From JANXQG01 sp964615095 (GTDB taxonomy: Bacteria; Planctomycetota; Planctomycetia; Pirellulales; Thermoguttaceae): DNA of 64,000 nt. The position numbers and the translations under genes were made by a program. The stretch lies in NCBI GenBank assembly GCA_964615095.1, contig CAZTPX010000008.1, forward strand, positions 65,127 to 129,126, read 5' to 3'. How positions within the stretch are numbered: the first letter of the stretch is position 1; each line of letters opens with the position of its first letter. The notes beneath the pieces are model-generated. The model searched no databases. It worked only from the letters and a program-made list of their open reading frames with translations, and was not told where the DNA came from. Shown piece after piece: positions 24,153 through 33,146 of this stretch.

Positions 24153-27128
24153 TTACCTCTCGAAGCCGAACTCCACTTCGTTGGCCCAGTGGGTATACCA
24201 GTCGTTGTGGAAGGCCAGGCAGTTGTCTTTCGACACGCTGCGACCGGCGGCCAATTCCAGGGCGCCGGGGCCGTTGTTGACGCGGAATGAGAACTTCACC
24301 GTCTGCCCGGCATCGAGCCGCATCTTGACCTCCGGGATCTCAGTCCAGGGAATCGCGCATTCGACCACGTTGCCGTTGACCGCGAGTTTCGCATCGCCCT
24401 TGACTGGGCCGCCGTCGATGGGGGCCTTGGGTTGCCGCGGATAGAAGTGCTTCCGCGGCGCGCCGGGCCGGAGCAGACAGAATATCTCCGTGCCGCCGCC
24501 ATAGGCCTCGCCCACCTTGTTCAAGGCAAATTCATAGTCGGTGTCCGGATAGGCACAGAACCGCGGCATGGTGCCCGCCGGGAAAGGCAGCATGGCCTTC
24601 CTCTCCGGCGGCAACACGTTGAAAGCGATCTGCACGTTGTGCTTGCCGTTGCCCGAGGGGATCTCGAAATCCTTGCGGTAGGAATAGCGGCGAACGCCCG
24701 CCGGCCAGGTCAATTCCTTTCCCCGGCTCTGGAATTTCTCGGGATAGAAGTAGTCATCGTCATGGCGGGTCTCGAACCGCGGCATGTCGTCCAACTTCGG
24801 CACCGCAGCGGCGAAATAGAAGTTCTTGGCGTCATAGGCCAGGTAGGCGGTCACAACGCCGCTGCCCTGGCGGCCGAAATCCTTGAAGGGCAGGTAGGCC
24901 TTCTCGGTCATGCTCGTGGCCACACTCTGGGCAGCGGTCTGCGGAACGACACCTTTCCAGTCGTCGAGGTTCCCGTCGACCGTGATCGTCCGCCTGGCGA
25001 TGACGTTGGCATGCACCGGTTCCACGTGTTTCACTGCGCCGTCGCTGCCGGCATCGAAGTCGGCCGTGAGCCGGTAATTGTTGTCGGCCGCCGCCTGGCC
25101 GCCAATCACCCTGGCGGACAATTCCTTCGTCTGAGCGGCTGCCAACGTCACCGTCTGCTCGCCCGGATCGAGCGAAAGCCCTTCGATCTTCACTGCGAGC
25201 TTGCCTTCGATGGGGCGATTGAGCACGTTGGTCAGCTTGATGCGGACCGCCGGTCGGGCCGAAATCGGGGCCGTCATGTCGCTGGCCACGATCTCCACGG
25301 GGTCGACGCCCGAGATCCGTGCGGCGGCAACCGCCTTGAGCAGTCCGGCGAAAGACCCCGGGCTGCCATCGCTGCGCAGGAAATAGCCCAGGCTGTTCAG
25401 CGGCACGATGATCTTGCCGCCGTGCGAGGGCAAGGGATTGGCGTAGAAATCATAGAGCACGAACTTTCCGCCGCCGTCGTCCAGTTCCATGCGGGCATCC
25501 TTGGCCAAGCCCACGGAGCGAAACAGCACGCGGTTGCGGTCGTAGCTGGCGCTGAGGTCGCCCAGGACCACAAGCGTGCCGTCGTCGGCATCGATCGGGC
25601 CGGTCCGTTGGCCGCCGATTTTCTTTGCCAGGCCGTCGAAGACAAAGACAAACGGCAGGCCGTTCTTGAAGAGGATCTCTTTGAAGGCCCGCTGGCCGAG
25701 GAAGTGCTGCGTGGCGGCGATCGCCGCGCCCGGCGCCCAGACTTGGGCCACGGCGTATTCCTTGTCGCCCAGGCGGGGTTTTTCGGAAGTGAAGACATTG
25801 CCGGCGTAAATGCCCGCCGTGCGGTCCTGGCCCATGGCCCGCATGGAGGCAATGACCCCCGCCACGCGTTCGTCGGAATTGGCCACCCAGCTCTCGGTGT
25901 CCCAGACTTTCACGCGGCCATACGTGCTCTTGCGGTTCATCCACTTGGGCTCCAAGGCGGCGTCGTTGGCCAGCGGTTGGTAGTGGATGCTGACGAAATC
26001 GAGCCAGGGTAGGAAGGTATCAGAGCCATCGCAGAAGAGCTTGTCGCGGGTGTTGGTGGTGGAGCAGGCGCCGCCGATGAGCACTTGCACGCCAGCTTCT
26101 TTGCGGGCCTCGATAACCGCCTGCGCCATCACCGTGTAGATCTCGCGGAAACGCGGGATATCGGCGCCCCAGCCCGAAATCGACACGCCCTCCCAGGGCT
26201 CGTTCCACAGTTCTACGGCGTTGATCGGCCCTTTCGGCCAGCCGTATTCGCTGATGACCTTCTTGACGTAGCGTTGGAACTCCTGGTCGAAGGAAGGCAG
26301 CCATGCCAAGTCTTCCTTGATGCCTTCGATCATCGTGCCGTCGGGCCGCAGCCACGGCCGCCCCCGTCCGGCGGGCTGCTGCGCTTGGGGAGTGCCGCCG
26401 CAGCCCACGGTGAGCATTAGCGTGAGGTCGTTTTCCATGGCCCAGTCGACGTGGGCGTCGGCGATCGTGTTGTAGCCGCCTTCCACGCGTGCGCCTTTCA
26501 CGCCCAGTCGCTTGAAGACATTGAACACTTTGGGCGACATTTCGAAGGGCCAGCCCAGATCCATGGCGTAGGTGGGCAGTCGCTCGCGGCCCGGTTCGGG
26601 CGCGACGGCGCGGACGCAGGTGGCGCCGAAGGCCCGGCCGCGATCGCCGAGTTCCAACACCAGCGCATATCCGCCGAAAACGTTGCCGATCTTCGGCTCG
26701 ACTTTGACCATGCCCCCGCCGGCCGGCAGATCGACATCCTGGGTCGTGGAACCGAAATCGGAGATCTTGAACACGACGGGTTTCCACCAGTCGCCCGGTT
26801 TGCCCTTGGTGCCGTATTGGATCACGTGGGCCGCGAGTGGGCCGTGATAGGGCCGCCCAGGTTTGATGAAGAAAGTGAAAATGACGTCGTTGCCCGGCCA
26901 GAGAACATTGGCCCCCAGGCTGCAATCGACCTGTTGAACCGACCAACCGCGGGCATTGATGCCGAAGGTCTTGGCAAAATCTTCCATGCCGGCGCTAGTG
27001 ACCATTTGGGCCTGGCTGGTTCGTGACAGGGACGCCAATATCACGGCCGCCAGGCAGGCAATTTGCGCCGCATAGAGCAAATGGGGTAGATTTAGGCGAG
27101 GCGCAGGCAAAGTTCGTAGACGATTCAT
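24153..27128 (-). CDS. Exported clan-A glycoside hydrolase (GH39-like) with C-terminal CBM9-like domain
   Basis: 991-aa protein with a signal peptide (LLYAAQIACLAAVILASLSRTSQA). An N-terminal beta-sandwich region (about 50-190) precedes a (beta/alpha)8 barrel (about 195-500). Likely acid/base Glu lies in ELWNEPWEG near residue 310 and the nucleophile Glu in VWDTESWV near 409, the pairing seen in GH39/GH5-type families. A further sandwich domain follows, then a C-terminal domain with TVDGNLDDWKG, AYDAKNFYFAAAVPKLDDMP and VECAIPWTEIPEVKM, typical of CBM9-like/DOMON-like modules in bacterial surface glycosidases. Substrate unknown. No partner gene is obvious; probably part of the polysaccharide-degrading repertoire that planctomycetes carry. 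Confidence 0.8.
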   Translation of the reverse strand: MNRLRTLPAPRLNLPHLLYAAQIACLAAVILASLSRTSQAQMVTSAGMEDFAKTFGINARGWSVQQVDCSLGANVLWPGNDVIFTFFIKPGRPYHGPLAAHVIQYGTKGKPGDWWKPVVFKISDFGSTTQDVDLPAGGGMVKVEPKIGNVFGGYALVLELGDRGRAFGATCVRAVAPEPGRERLPTYAMDLGWPFEMSPKVFNVFKRLGVKGARVEGGYNTIADAHVDWAMENDLTLMLTVGCGGTPQAQQPAGRGRPWLRPDGTMIEGIKEDLAWLPSFDQEFQRYVKKVISEYGWPKGPINAVELWNEPWEGVSISGWGADIPRFREIYTVMAQAVIEARKEAGVQVLIGGACSTTNTRDKLFCDGSDTFLPWLDFVSIHYQPLANDAALEPKWMNRKSTYGRVKVWDTESWVANSDERVAGVIASMRAMGQDRTAGIYAGNVFTSEKPRLGDKEYAVAQVWAPGAAIAATQHFLGQRAFKEILFKNGLPFVFVFDGLAKKIGGQRTGPIDADDGTLVVLGDLSASYDRNRVLFRSVGLAKDARMELDDGGGKFVLYDFYANPLPSHGGKIIVPLNSLGYFLRSDGSPGSFAGLLKAVAAARISGVDPVEIVASDMTAPISARPAVRIKLTNVLNRPIEGKLAVKIEGLSLDPGEQTVTLAAAQTKELSARVIGGQAAADNNYRLTADFDAGSDGAVKHVEPVHANVIARRTITVDGNLDDWKGVVPQTAAQSVATSMTEKAYLPFKDFGRQGSGVVTAYLAYDAKNFYFAAAVPKLDDMPRFETRHDDDYFYPEKFQSRGKELTWPAGVRRYSYRKDFEIPSGNGKHNVQIAFNVLPPERKAMLPFPAGTMPRFCAYPDTDYEFALNKVGEAYGGGTEIFCLLRPGAPRKHFYPRQPKAPIDGGPVKGDAKLAVNGNVVECAIPWTEIPEVKMRLDAGQTVKFSFRVNNGPGALELAAGRSVSKDNCLAFHNDWYTHWANEVEFGFER

Positions 27129-27217
27129 AATCTATCCAAGGTCATGGGGAGGCAAGAAAACGACTTCCTGCGATGATAGACAGTCGCCGCCAGAATCGCA
27201 AGTATTTTATGCGGGCC

Positions 27218-27694
27218 TTAGCGCGCAGCGACCACACGTTGCAAGGGCGAACCCGGCGGAAAAACAAGATCGATCAAGCGCGACCGCCGCAGAGATCTGA
27301 CCGCCTGCAGGAACTGGTCCAAACTCACCGGTTTCGTCATGAAACCATCGATGTGCAGATTCTCGGCCTGCAAGACGACGCGATGGACGGCCGAAGCGGT
27401 CAAGACCAGTACGGGAATGGTCTGCAGCCGGTCATCGCTGCGAAGCTCGGCCAACACCTGCCGGCCGTCTTTCTTGGGCAGCTCCATGTCCAACAAAATC
27501 ACGTCCGGTTCCGGTGTGCGGGCGAAAACCCCCTCCCGGCGCAGAAAGCTGAGGGCCTCCTCGCCGTCGCGGACCAGGCTCACCCGGCAGCGGATGTCGT
27601 CGCTTTTCAAGGCCTCGATCGTCACCCGCGCATCGTCGAGGTTGTCTTCGACCAGCAAGATTTCCGGCGGACGTCCAATCGGTGTGCGACTCAT
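27218..27694 (-). CDS. Single-domain response regulator (Rcp1-like)
   Basis: 158-aa receiver-only protein, started at the ATG at 27694 (MSRTPIGRPPEILLVEDNLDDA). Acidic residues E16/D17, phospho-acceptor D69 in VILLDMELPKKDG, Thr in VLVLTAS and Lys in GFMTKPVSLDQFL are all present. The long beta4-alpha4 and the LPKKDG pattern match the Rcp1/phytochrome-associated subfamily. No output domain, so it must signal by protein contact. No kinase gene is adjacent. Confidence 0.88.
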   Translation of the reverse strand: MSRTPIGRPPEILLVEDNLDDARVTIEALKSDDIRCRVSLVRDGEEALSFLRREGVFARTPEPDVILLDMELPKKDGRQVLAELRSDDRLQTIPVLVLTASAVHRVVLQAENLHIDGFMTKPVSLDQFLQAVRSLRRSRLIDLVFPPGSPLQRVVAAR

Positions 27695-27808
27695 GCTAAA
27701 GTTCCCGCGGCAAGAGATGCCCAGGCCCCTTTCTATTCTCATTGTAGCTTGCGGAACGATAAGGGCAACCGGACCCCGGGCATGGGCAGGGGAACGGCAA
27801 AGTCCTAC

Positions 27809-27871
27809 GTAGAACGGAATTTATTCCGTTGACTTGCCTATTTCAGGGAACCGGAATGAATTCCGTTCTAC
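27809..27871. repeat. 20-bp inverted repeat between response regulator genes
   Basis: GTAGAACGGAATTTATTCCG at 27809-27828 pairs with 27852-27871 with a single mismatch, loop 23 bases. The stem itself is nearly self-palindromic (CGGAAT..ATTCCG). It lies upstream of the single-domain regulator and just past the 3' end of the HD-GYP gene, so it could end HD-GYP transcription. Confidence 0.75.
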
Positions 27872-27950
27872 GCAGGCGTGCCATAGACAGACTTTGCAGT
27901 TCTCCTGGGATCCGGCGCGGCCAGGCTTCGCCTAACTCGTTATTCAAACG

Positions 27951-29099
27951 TTATGGTGCGGTGCAGAGGGGTTGAACAATTTCGGTCCATAGCGGCAGGA
28001 ATTCCATCGCCGAGAAAACGCAATCTGTCGCCCGATCATCTGGGTTTTCCAGGGCAATACGGCGCATTTCCGGCAGGAGTGAAACGAATATGCCGAAAAG
28101 GAAGGGGTCGAAGTGTTTGCTCCGCCCGGGTTCCATGATTTCGATCGCGGCGTCTTCTCGCACGGCCTCGTGGTAGACGCGGTGGTGCGTCAAGGCGTCA
28201 TAGACGTCGACGATCGCCAAGATCCGGGCCGACTCGGGGATCTGCAACCCTGTCAGCCCTAAGGGATAACCGCTCCCATCCCAACGTTCGTGGTGGGCCA
28301 GGGCGATTTCGTGGGCCATCTGCAGAATCGTCGATCCCGACCCCTCGAGCATCCGCGCGCCGATGAGCGTGTGGGTTTTCATCACCTCGAACTCTTCCGG
28401 GGTGAGCTTGCCGGGTTTCTTCAGGATCGCGTCGGGAATGCCGATCTTGCCCAGGTCGTGCATGGGGGCGGCCAGGCGGATGTTCTGGACCTGCTCGGCC
28501 GGCCAGCCCAGCACTTCGGCGAACGCCTCGCAGTACAGTCCGGTACGTTTGATGTGGGCGCCGGTCTCTTCGTCGCGGTAGCGCGAGGCACTGAGCAGGC
28601 GGAGGATGGTTTCTTCGTGGGCGCGGCGGATGGCCTGCATCTGTTCGCGGACCTTGGCCTCCAGGGTTGCCGTGTATTGCCGCCGCTCGAGGACCAGACT
28701 CCGCCGTTCCAGGGCCTTGCGGGCTTGAAGGAGCAGTTCGCCGGATTTGACCGGTTTGAGCAGATAGCCGTAGGCCCCCAGCGTCATGGCCTCGACGGCC
28801 GCGGCGGTTTCTTCCAGCGCGGTCAGCACGAGGACTTCCGTATCGGGCCAGCGCTGCTTGATTTGCGAGAGAACCTCCAAGCCGGAGCGGTCGGGCACGG
28901 TAATGTCGAGCGTAAGCAGATGGGCTTCCTGGCTTTGCAGTCGGGCCATCGCGTCGCTGGCGCTGGCCGCCTCCTCGCACTCGAATCCGGCCCGGGTCAG
29001 CCAGCGGCAGACCGTCGTCCGCGCATGCGCTTCGTTGTCGACCACCAACACGCGCGGCGCGACTTTCTTGCGATTTAGATGGCCTATAACTTCAGCCAT
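27951..29099 (-). CDS. Response regulator with HD-GYP phosphodiesterase domain
   Basis: 382-aa protein started at the ATG at 29099 (MAEVIGHLNRKKVAPRVLVVDNEAHA); the longer frame to 29420 runs into the divergent promoter. Receiver domain residues 15-130 with D65 in LTLDITVPDRSG and Lys in YLLKPVKSGEL; a coiled linker (about 130-175); then an HD-GYP domain with HDLGKIGIPDAIL, a TH..IGA.ML motif and HHERWDGSGYPLGLTG, so all HD and GYP signature residues are present. Expected to hydrolyse cyclic di-GMP when phosphorylated. Divergent from the PEP-CTERM gene. Confidence 0.92.
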   Translation of the reverse strand: MAEVIGHLNRKKVAPRVLVVDNEAHARTTVCRWLTRAGFECEEAASASDAMARLQSQEAHLLTLDITVPDRSGLEVLSQIKQRWPDTEVLVLTALEETAAAVEAMTLGAYGYLLKPVKSGELLLQARKALERRSLVLERRQYTATLEAKVREQMQAIRRAHEETILRLLSASRYRDEETGAHIKRTGLYCEAFAEVLGWPAEQVQNIRLAAPMHDLGKIGIPDAILKKPGKLTPEEFEVMKTHTLIGARMLEGSGSTILQMAHEIALAHHERWDGSGYPLGLTGLQIPESARILAIVDVYDALTHHRVYHEAVREDAAIEIMEPGRSKHFDPFLFGIFVSLLPEMRRIALENPDDRATDCVFSAMEFLPLWTEIVQPLCTAP

Positions 29100-29419
29100 G
29101 AAACAATTCCGTAACAATTGCCGTCCCGGAAACCATACCCTATAGAAAGTGCGCTGGGCAACCAATTGCGACAGAATTGCCTCGTTCCGGTAGCGGTGGG
29201 ACCGATTGTAACGAATGCAGGGTAGCGGGAAATCATTGTCTCCTCCGATCATCGGCGGAGCTGCGCTGCGCTTGTTCGCGGCCTGCATGTATGGCGGTGC
29301 GGCCATGCTTGCGCGGATGTTCTCCGCAGATCGCCGAACAGATTTCTTGCAAAAACGGAAAAATCTGCTAGTCTGAGGGGTGAACGTGGGGCAAGAAGGT
29401 TCTTTTCTGGGGGACGACA
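29100..29419. other. Divergent spacer between HD-GYP and PEP-CTERM genes
   Basis: 320 bp holding both promoters. Contains one copy of a dispersed repeat at 29257-29288 and a small hairpin (CTCCGATCATCGGCGGAG) immediately before it. No gene recognised. Confidence 0.5.
29257..29288. repeat. Copy of a 32-bp dispersed repeat (cgcttgttcgcggcct core)
   Basis: Matches 30625-30656 at 29 of 32 positions in the same orientation; inverted copies lie at 30521-30551 and 58121-58150. Two of the copies bracket the PEP-CTERM gene. Confidence 0.75.
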
Positions 29420-30523
29420 ATGGCTTTCAAGACAATCGTGCGAAGTATGTTGGCGGCGGCCCTGGCGGCTGCGGCCGTAACGGCCCAGGCCGACACGGTC
29501 AATATGACCATGGTGACCGTGGGCGATCCGGGCAACGTGGCGGATACGAACCAGCACAGTGGCGGCGACAATCCTACCGGCGAGGTCGACTACATCTATC
29601 AGATTGGCAAGTACGACGTGACCAACAATCAGTATGCGACGTTTCTCAACGCCGTCGCCACCAGCGGCGACCCCTACGGGTTGTGGAACAGCAGCATGCA
29701 AAGCGACGCCAATGGCGGCATCGACTGCACAGGCAGCGGCCCTTACACGTATGCCGTGAAGGTCGGCCAAGGGAATCAGCCGGTGGTGGATGTAAGCTTC
29801 TACGATGCCGTGCGTTTTGTGAATTGGCTCAGCAACGGCCAGCCGACCGCGCCTGAAGGCAACGGCACGACTGAGACGGGTACCTATCTGATCACGAATG
29901 GCGGCAACAACTCGGGGACAGTCGCGATTCCCAGTGCCGCCCAACGCGCCGTTTGGGCCGCCAGCAACACGGGTGTCCAATGGCTCTTGCCCAGCGAGAA
30001 CGAATGGTATAAGGCTGCGTACTATGTTGGCGGCGGCACGAACGCCGGGTACTGGACCTATCCGACCTGCAGCAACACGGCCCCGATTTCCCAGGCGCCT
30101 CCGGGCGGGACGAACTCGGCGAACTTCGACGGCGACGGTACGGGCTTTGCTTTGACCGGCTCGTCAACCTATTCGGCGACATTCGACTACCTGACGGACG
30201 TGGGCGCTTATAGCGATACCGTCAGCCCCTACGGGGCGTGCGACATGGGCGGCGACGTCTGGCAATGGAACGAGGCCGACATCAATGGCGACGGTTCGAC
30301 GCGCGGCATCCGCGGCGGGTCCTTCGATAACGACGCGGTGCGCCTGGCCTCGACCTACGATACCGACATCGGCTACGCGGCGGACGAGTTCGACGATACC
30401 GGTTTCCGCGTGGCAAGTGTGGGCACGGTTCCCGAGCCTGCCAGCATAGCGCTGTTGCTCGCGGGCGCTGTGGCGTTGGGGGCCTGGCGACTGCGCCGGG
30501 CGTCCGCTGCGCTAAAGCAGTAG
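29420..30523 (+). CDS. PEP-CTERM-sorted protein with FGE/SUMF1-like domain
   Basis: 367-aa exported protein. GGGGGAC lies just before the ATG. Signal peptide MAFKTIVRSMLAAALAAAAVTAQA; formylglycine-generating-enzyme fold from about residue 30 to 335 (IGKYDVTNNQYATFLNAV, VVDVSFYDAVRFVNWLSN, WLLPSENEWYKAAYY, YGACDMGGDVWQWNE, RGIRGGSFDNDA, TGFRVAS). The C-terminus has the sorting signal VPEPASIALLLAGAVALGAWRLRRA: PEP motif, hydrophobic segment, Arg-rich tail. Such proteins usually lack FGE catalytic Cys residues and are thought to be surface or extracellular structural proteins. An exosortase elsewhere in the genome is implied. Confidence 0.9.
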   Translation: MAFKTIVRSMLAAALAAAAVTAQADTVNMTMVTVGDPGNVADTNQHSGGDNPTGEVDYIYQIGKYDVTNNQYATFLNAVATSGDPYGLWNSSMQSDANGGIDCTGSGPYTYAVKVGQGNQPVVDVSFYDAVRFVNWLSNGQPTAPEGNGTTETGTYLITNGGNNSGTVAIPSAAQRAVWAASNTGVQWLLPSENEWYKAAYYVGGGTNAGYWTYPTCSNTAPISQAPPGGTNSANFDGDGTGFALTGSSTYSATFDYLTDVGAYSDTVSPYGACDMGGDVWQWNEADINGDGSTRGIRGGSFDNDAVRLASTYDTDIGYAADEFDDTGFRVASVGTVPEPASIALLLAGAVALGAWRLRRASAALKQ

Positions 30524-30653
30524 GCCGCGAACAAGCGCGCAGTTCCGGCAATCCGTGTTTCCTCAGGAGCTCTTCATCCGCCGCGACGTCGCGCAATTCC
30601 TTTGTCGCACTGGCGATCCTTGCCGGAACTGCGTTGCGCTTGTTCGCGGCCTA
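30521..30653. repeat. Imperfect 31-bp inverted repeat after PEP-CTERM gene
   Basis: Left arm 30521-30551 and right arm 30620-30653 pair over their full length apart from a 3-base bulge in the right arm. The right arm is a copy of the repeat at 29257-29288. The element fills the space between the PEP-CTERM and GH36 genes and could end transcription of the first. Confidence 0.8.
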
Positions 30654-30734
30654 CATCTTGCGAAAGCGGCCCGCTCGTGCGAGAATCGGGGCGTTTCCGT
30701 GATTCAACTCGATGTGCTTGATCGGAGAGATCCT

Positions 30735-32798
30735 GTGCGTCATTCTTCCGCCGCTGTGGCCGCCGCGCTGATATGCTGCGCCTTCTTGACATGCCTCCCG
30801 CAAACGATCAACGCCGCGGAAAAGGCGGCCCAGGACAAAGGCGGCGCGCTCGAGGAGAAAAACGAGCTGCGCAAATGGGTGGGCATGACCCTGCCTGGCG
30901 AGGCTGCCGCCGTCTGCCCCTTCAGCTTGACCTATGACGGCAATCCTTCCGCGAAACTCCTCAGCCAATGGGAGCGGATCGCGCGCAACCTGTCAGCCGT
31001 CAGCGGCAAGGAGCGGCGCGTCACCACCTGGACAGACAAGCGGACCGGGTTGGAGATCACCTGCGAAATGACGTTGTTCACCGATTTTCCGGCCGTCGAG
31101 TGGTTGCTGCGACTAAAGAACACCGGGACCCAGCCGACGCCGATCCTGGAAAACATCCGGCCGCTTGATATGACCCTGCCCCTGGACGATCGCGGACCGA
31201 TCGTGTTCCATCACGCCAAGGGCAGCAACTCCGCGGCGGATGATTACATGACCATCGATACACCGCTGGCAGCCGGCCAAGGCATCGCGATCCCCGCCGC
31301 CGGCCAACGCGCGCAGACGTATTTGCCGTATTTCAATATCGAGACGCAACGCGGCGGACTGGTCGGGGCCATCGGCTGGACGGGCCAGTGGGCACTCAGC
31401 GTCCAACGGCAAGGCGAGCGCACGGCCGTCGTCCAGGCAGGTCAAAAGACGACACATCTGAAACTCCTACCCGGCGAATCGATCCGCACGCCCCGCATCC
31501 TGCTGGTGCGCTGGCGAGGATCTGACCGCATGCGGGGGCATAACCTGCTGCGGCGAGTTCTGCTGGCACACTACGTCCCCCGCGTGGAAGGCCGCGTGGC
31601 CACCCCGCTCCTGACACAGAACATGTGGGAGGTGTTCGACTCGGGCAACGCCACCACCGAGCAGAACCAGCTTGAGGCCATCGCCCGCATGCCGTCCATG
31701 AATCTTGAAGGATACTGGTTGGACGCGGGCTGGTTCGAGGGCGGCTGGCCCAACGGGGTCGGAAGTTGGATGCCGCGGACGGACCACTTTCCCCGCGGGT
31801 TGCGGCCCCTGGGCGACGCCGCGCACAAGGCGGGACTGAAGTTCGTCCTCTGGTTCGAGCCGGAACGCGTGGCCGACGGCAGCCGCATCGCCCGCGAGCA
31901 CCCCGGCTGGCTGCTGGCGCGGAAGGACAAGGAAGAGATTGAGATCCCCGGCCGGCTCTTCAACCTGGGCAACCCGGAGGCCCGCCGCTGGCTCACCGAT
32001 TTCCTCTCGCAATGCATTACAGACTGGGGCGTGGACGTCTACCGCCAGGACCGCAACTTCTATCCCTACCGCTTCTGGCGTGACGCGGATGTAGCCGACC
32101 GCCAGGGCATCACGGAGATCCGCCATGTGCAGGGTCTGTACGAAATGTGGGATGAACTGCTCCGCCGCCACCCGGGCCTGATCATCGACAACGCGAATTG
32201 GCGGGGCACGGGTCCCGACCTGGAGATGGTGATGCGCTCGGCCGGCTCCTGGACCTCCAGCGAGGCCGCCCAGGGCGGCGCAAACCGCGTGTTCAACCAG
32301 GTGCAGATGGCCGGCTTGAGCCTCTACGTGCCGATCCACGCCTCGCTGCTGTGGGGGACCGATCCTTATTCGGTGCGGAGTGTCGCCCGCTTCGGCACGA
32401 GTATCTCCTACGACACCCGCCCGGCAAGCTTCTCGGTACCCGAGATGAAGCAGGCCGGCGAGGAGATCCGCTCGCTTCGTCCTCTTTACCTGGGCGACTA
32501 TTATCCGCTGACCGCGGTAGACCTCGACGAGCAGCACTGGTGCGGCTGGCAATTCGACCGCCCGGACCTGGGCCAGGGCTTTGCCATGTTCTTTCGCCGC
32601 CCGGCAAGTCCTGACGCCGCCTATGACGCGCATCTGAGCGCCCTGGAGCCGGAGGCCCAGTACGACGTGAGTTTTGCCGAGACGTATCAGGTGAAGGAAA
32701 AACGCCACATGACGGGGCGGCAGTTGGCTTCTCTGCACATCGAGATAGATCAAAGGCCTGGCAGCATCCTGATCCGCTATGCGAGGGAAAAAAGATAA
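30735..32798 (+). CDS. Exported GH36 alpha-galactosidase-like enzyme
   Basis: 687-aa protein when started at GTG 30735, which follows GGAGAG by 5 bases and gives a signal peptide (VRHSSAAVAAALICCAFLTCLPQTINA). The frame is open upstream to 30555 but that part is repeat DNA. N-terminal beta-supersandwich, then a (beta/alpha)8 barrel with NMWEVFD, YWLDAGWFEGGW, GWFLWFEPERV-type KFVLWFEPERVADGS and VDVYRQDRNFYPYRFW, where the Asp in RQD is the expected nucleophile. At the acid/base position the usual SDN-type motif reads GSWTSSEAAQGG, so the general acid is not obvious. Probably cleaves alpha-linked galactosides or a related sugar, or has a changed mechanism. Confidence 0.85.
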   Translation: MRHSSAAVAAALICCAFLTCLPQTINAAEKAAQDKGGALEEKNELRKWVGMTLPGEAAAVCPFSLTYDGNPSAKLLSQWERIARNLSAVSGKERRVTTWTDKRTGLEITCEMTLFTDFPAVEWLLRLKNTGTQPTPILENIRPLDMTLPLDDRGPIVFHHAKGSNSAADDYMTIDTPLAAGQGIAIPAAGQRAQTYLPYFNIETQRGGLVGAIGWTGQWALSVQRQGERTAVVQAGQKTTHLKLLPGESIRTPRILLVRWRGSDRMRGHNLLRRVLLAHYVPRVEGRVATPLLTQNMWEVFDSGNATTEQNQLEAIARMPSMNLEGYWLDAGWFEGGWPNGVGSWMPRTDHFPRGLRPLGDAAHKAGLKFVLWFEPERVADGSRIAREHPGWLLARKDKEEIEIPGRLFNLGNPEARRWLTDFLSQCITDWGVDVYRQDRNFYPYRFWRDADVADRQGITEIRHVQGLYEMWDELLRRHPGLIIDNANWRGTGPDLEMVMRSAGSWTSSEAAQGGANRVFNQVQMAGLSLYVPIHASLLWGTDPYSVRSVARFGTSISYDTRPASFSVPEMKQAGEEIRSLRPLYLGDYYPLTAVDLDEQHWCGWQFDRPDLGQGFAMFFRRPASPDAAYDAHLSALEPEAQYDVSFAETYQVKEKRHMTGRQLASLHIEIDQRPGSILIRYAREKR

Positions 32799-33146
32799 TA
32801 AATCCGAAATCCGAATGTCGAAATCCGCGACCCGCAAGCGGGTACCCCGATTCAAAATCAGAATTGCAAAGGTTCAAAACATCGAGACCCTGGCGGCAGT
32901 ACGGGCTTTCTACGCGGTCACGCGGAGACCGGGATCACGAAATCTCGAAAGACCGAAGATACGAAAGGGAGATTGGCTGAACGTAGACCTTCGCCAAGGC
33001 CCGGCTCCGCTCGTGCTTTCGTATTTTCGGAAGTTCGTGATTCAGTCTTCGTTTTGAGCCTTTGAGTTTTCTCATTTGAATCGGGGTACCCGCTTGCGGG
33101 TCGCGGATTTCGATATTCGTATTTCGTATTTCCTTCCCGTCGGGAC
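32799..33146. repeat. Large nested palindromic element between GH36 and beta-helix genes
   Basis: A perfect 38-bp inverted repeat pairs 32819-32856 with 33075-33112; similarity continues outward and inward so each arm approaches 90 bp. A second, nested imperfect repeat lies around 32935-32970 and 33010-33050. Sequence is of the dispersed cgaaat/ttcgga type combined with a GACCCGCAAGCGGGTACCC core. It fills the whole spacer between two convergent genes. Confidence 0.85.
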
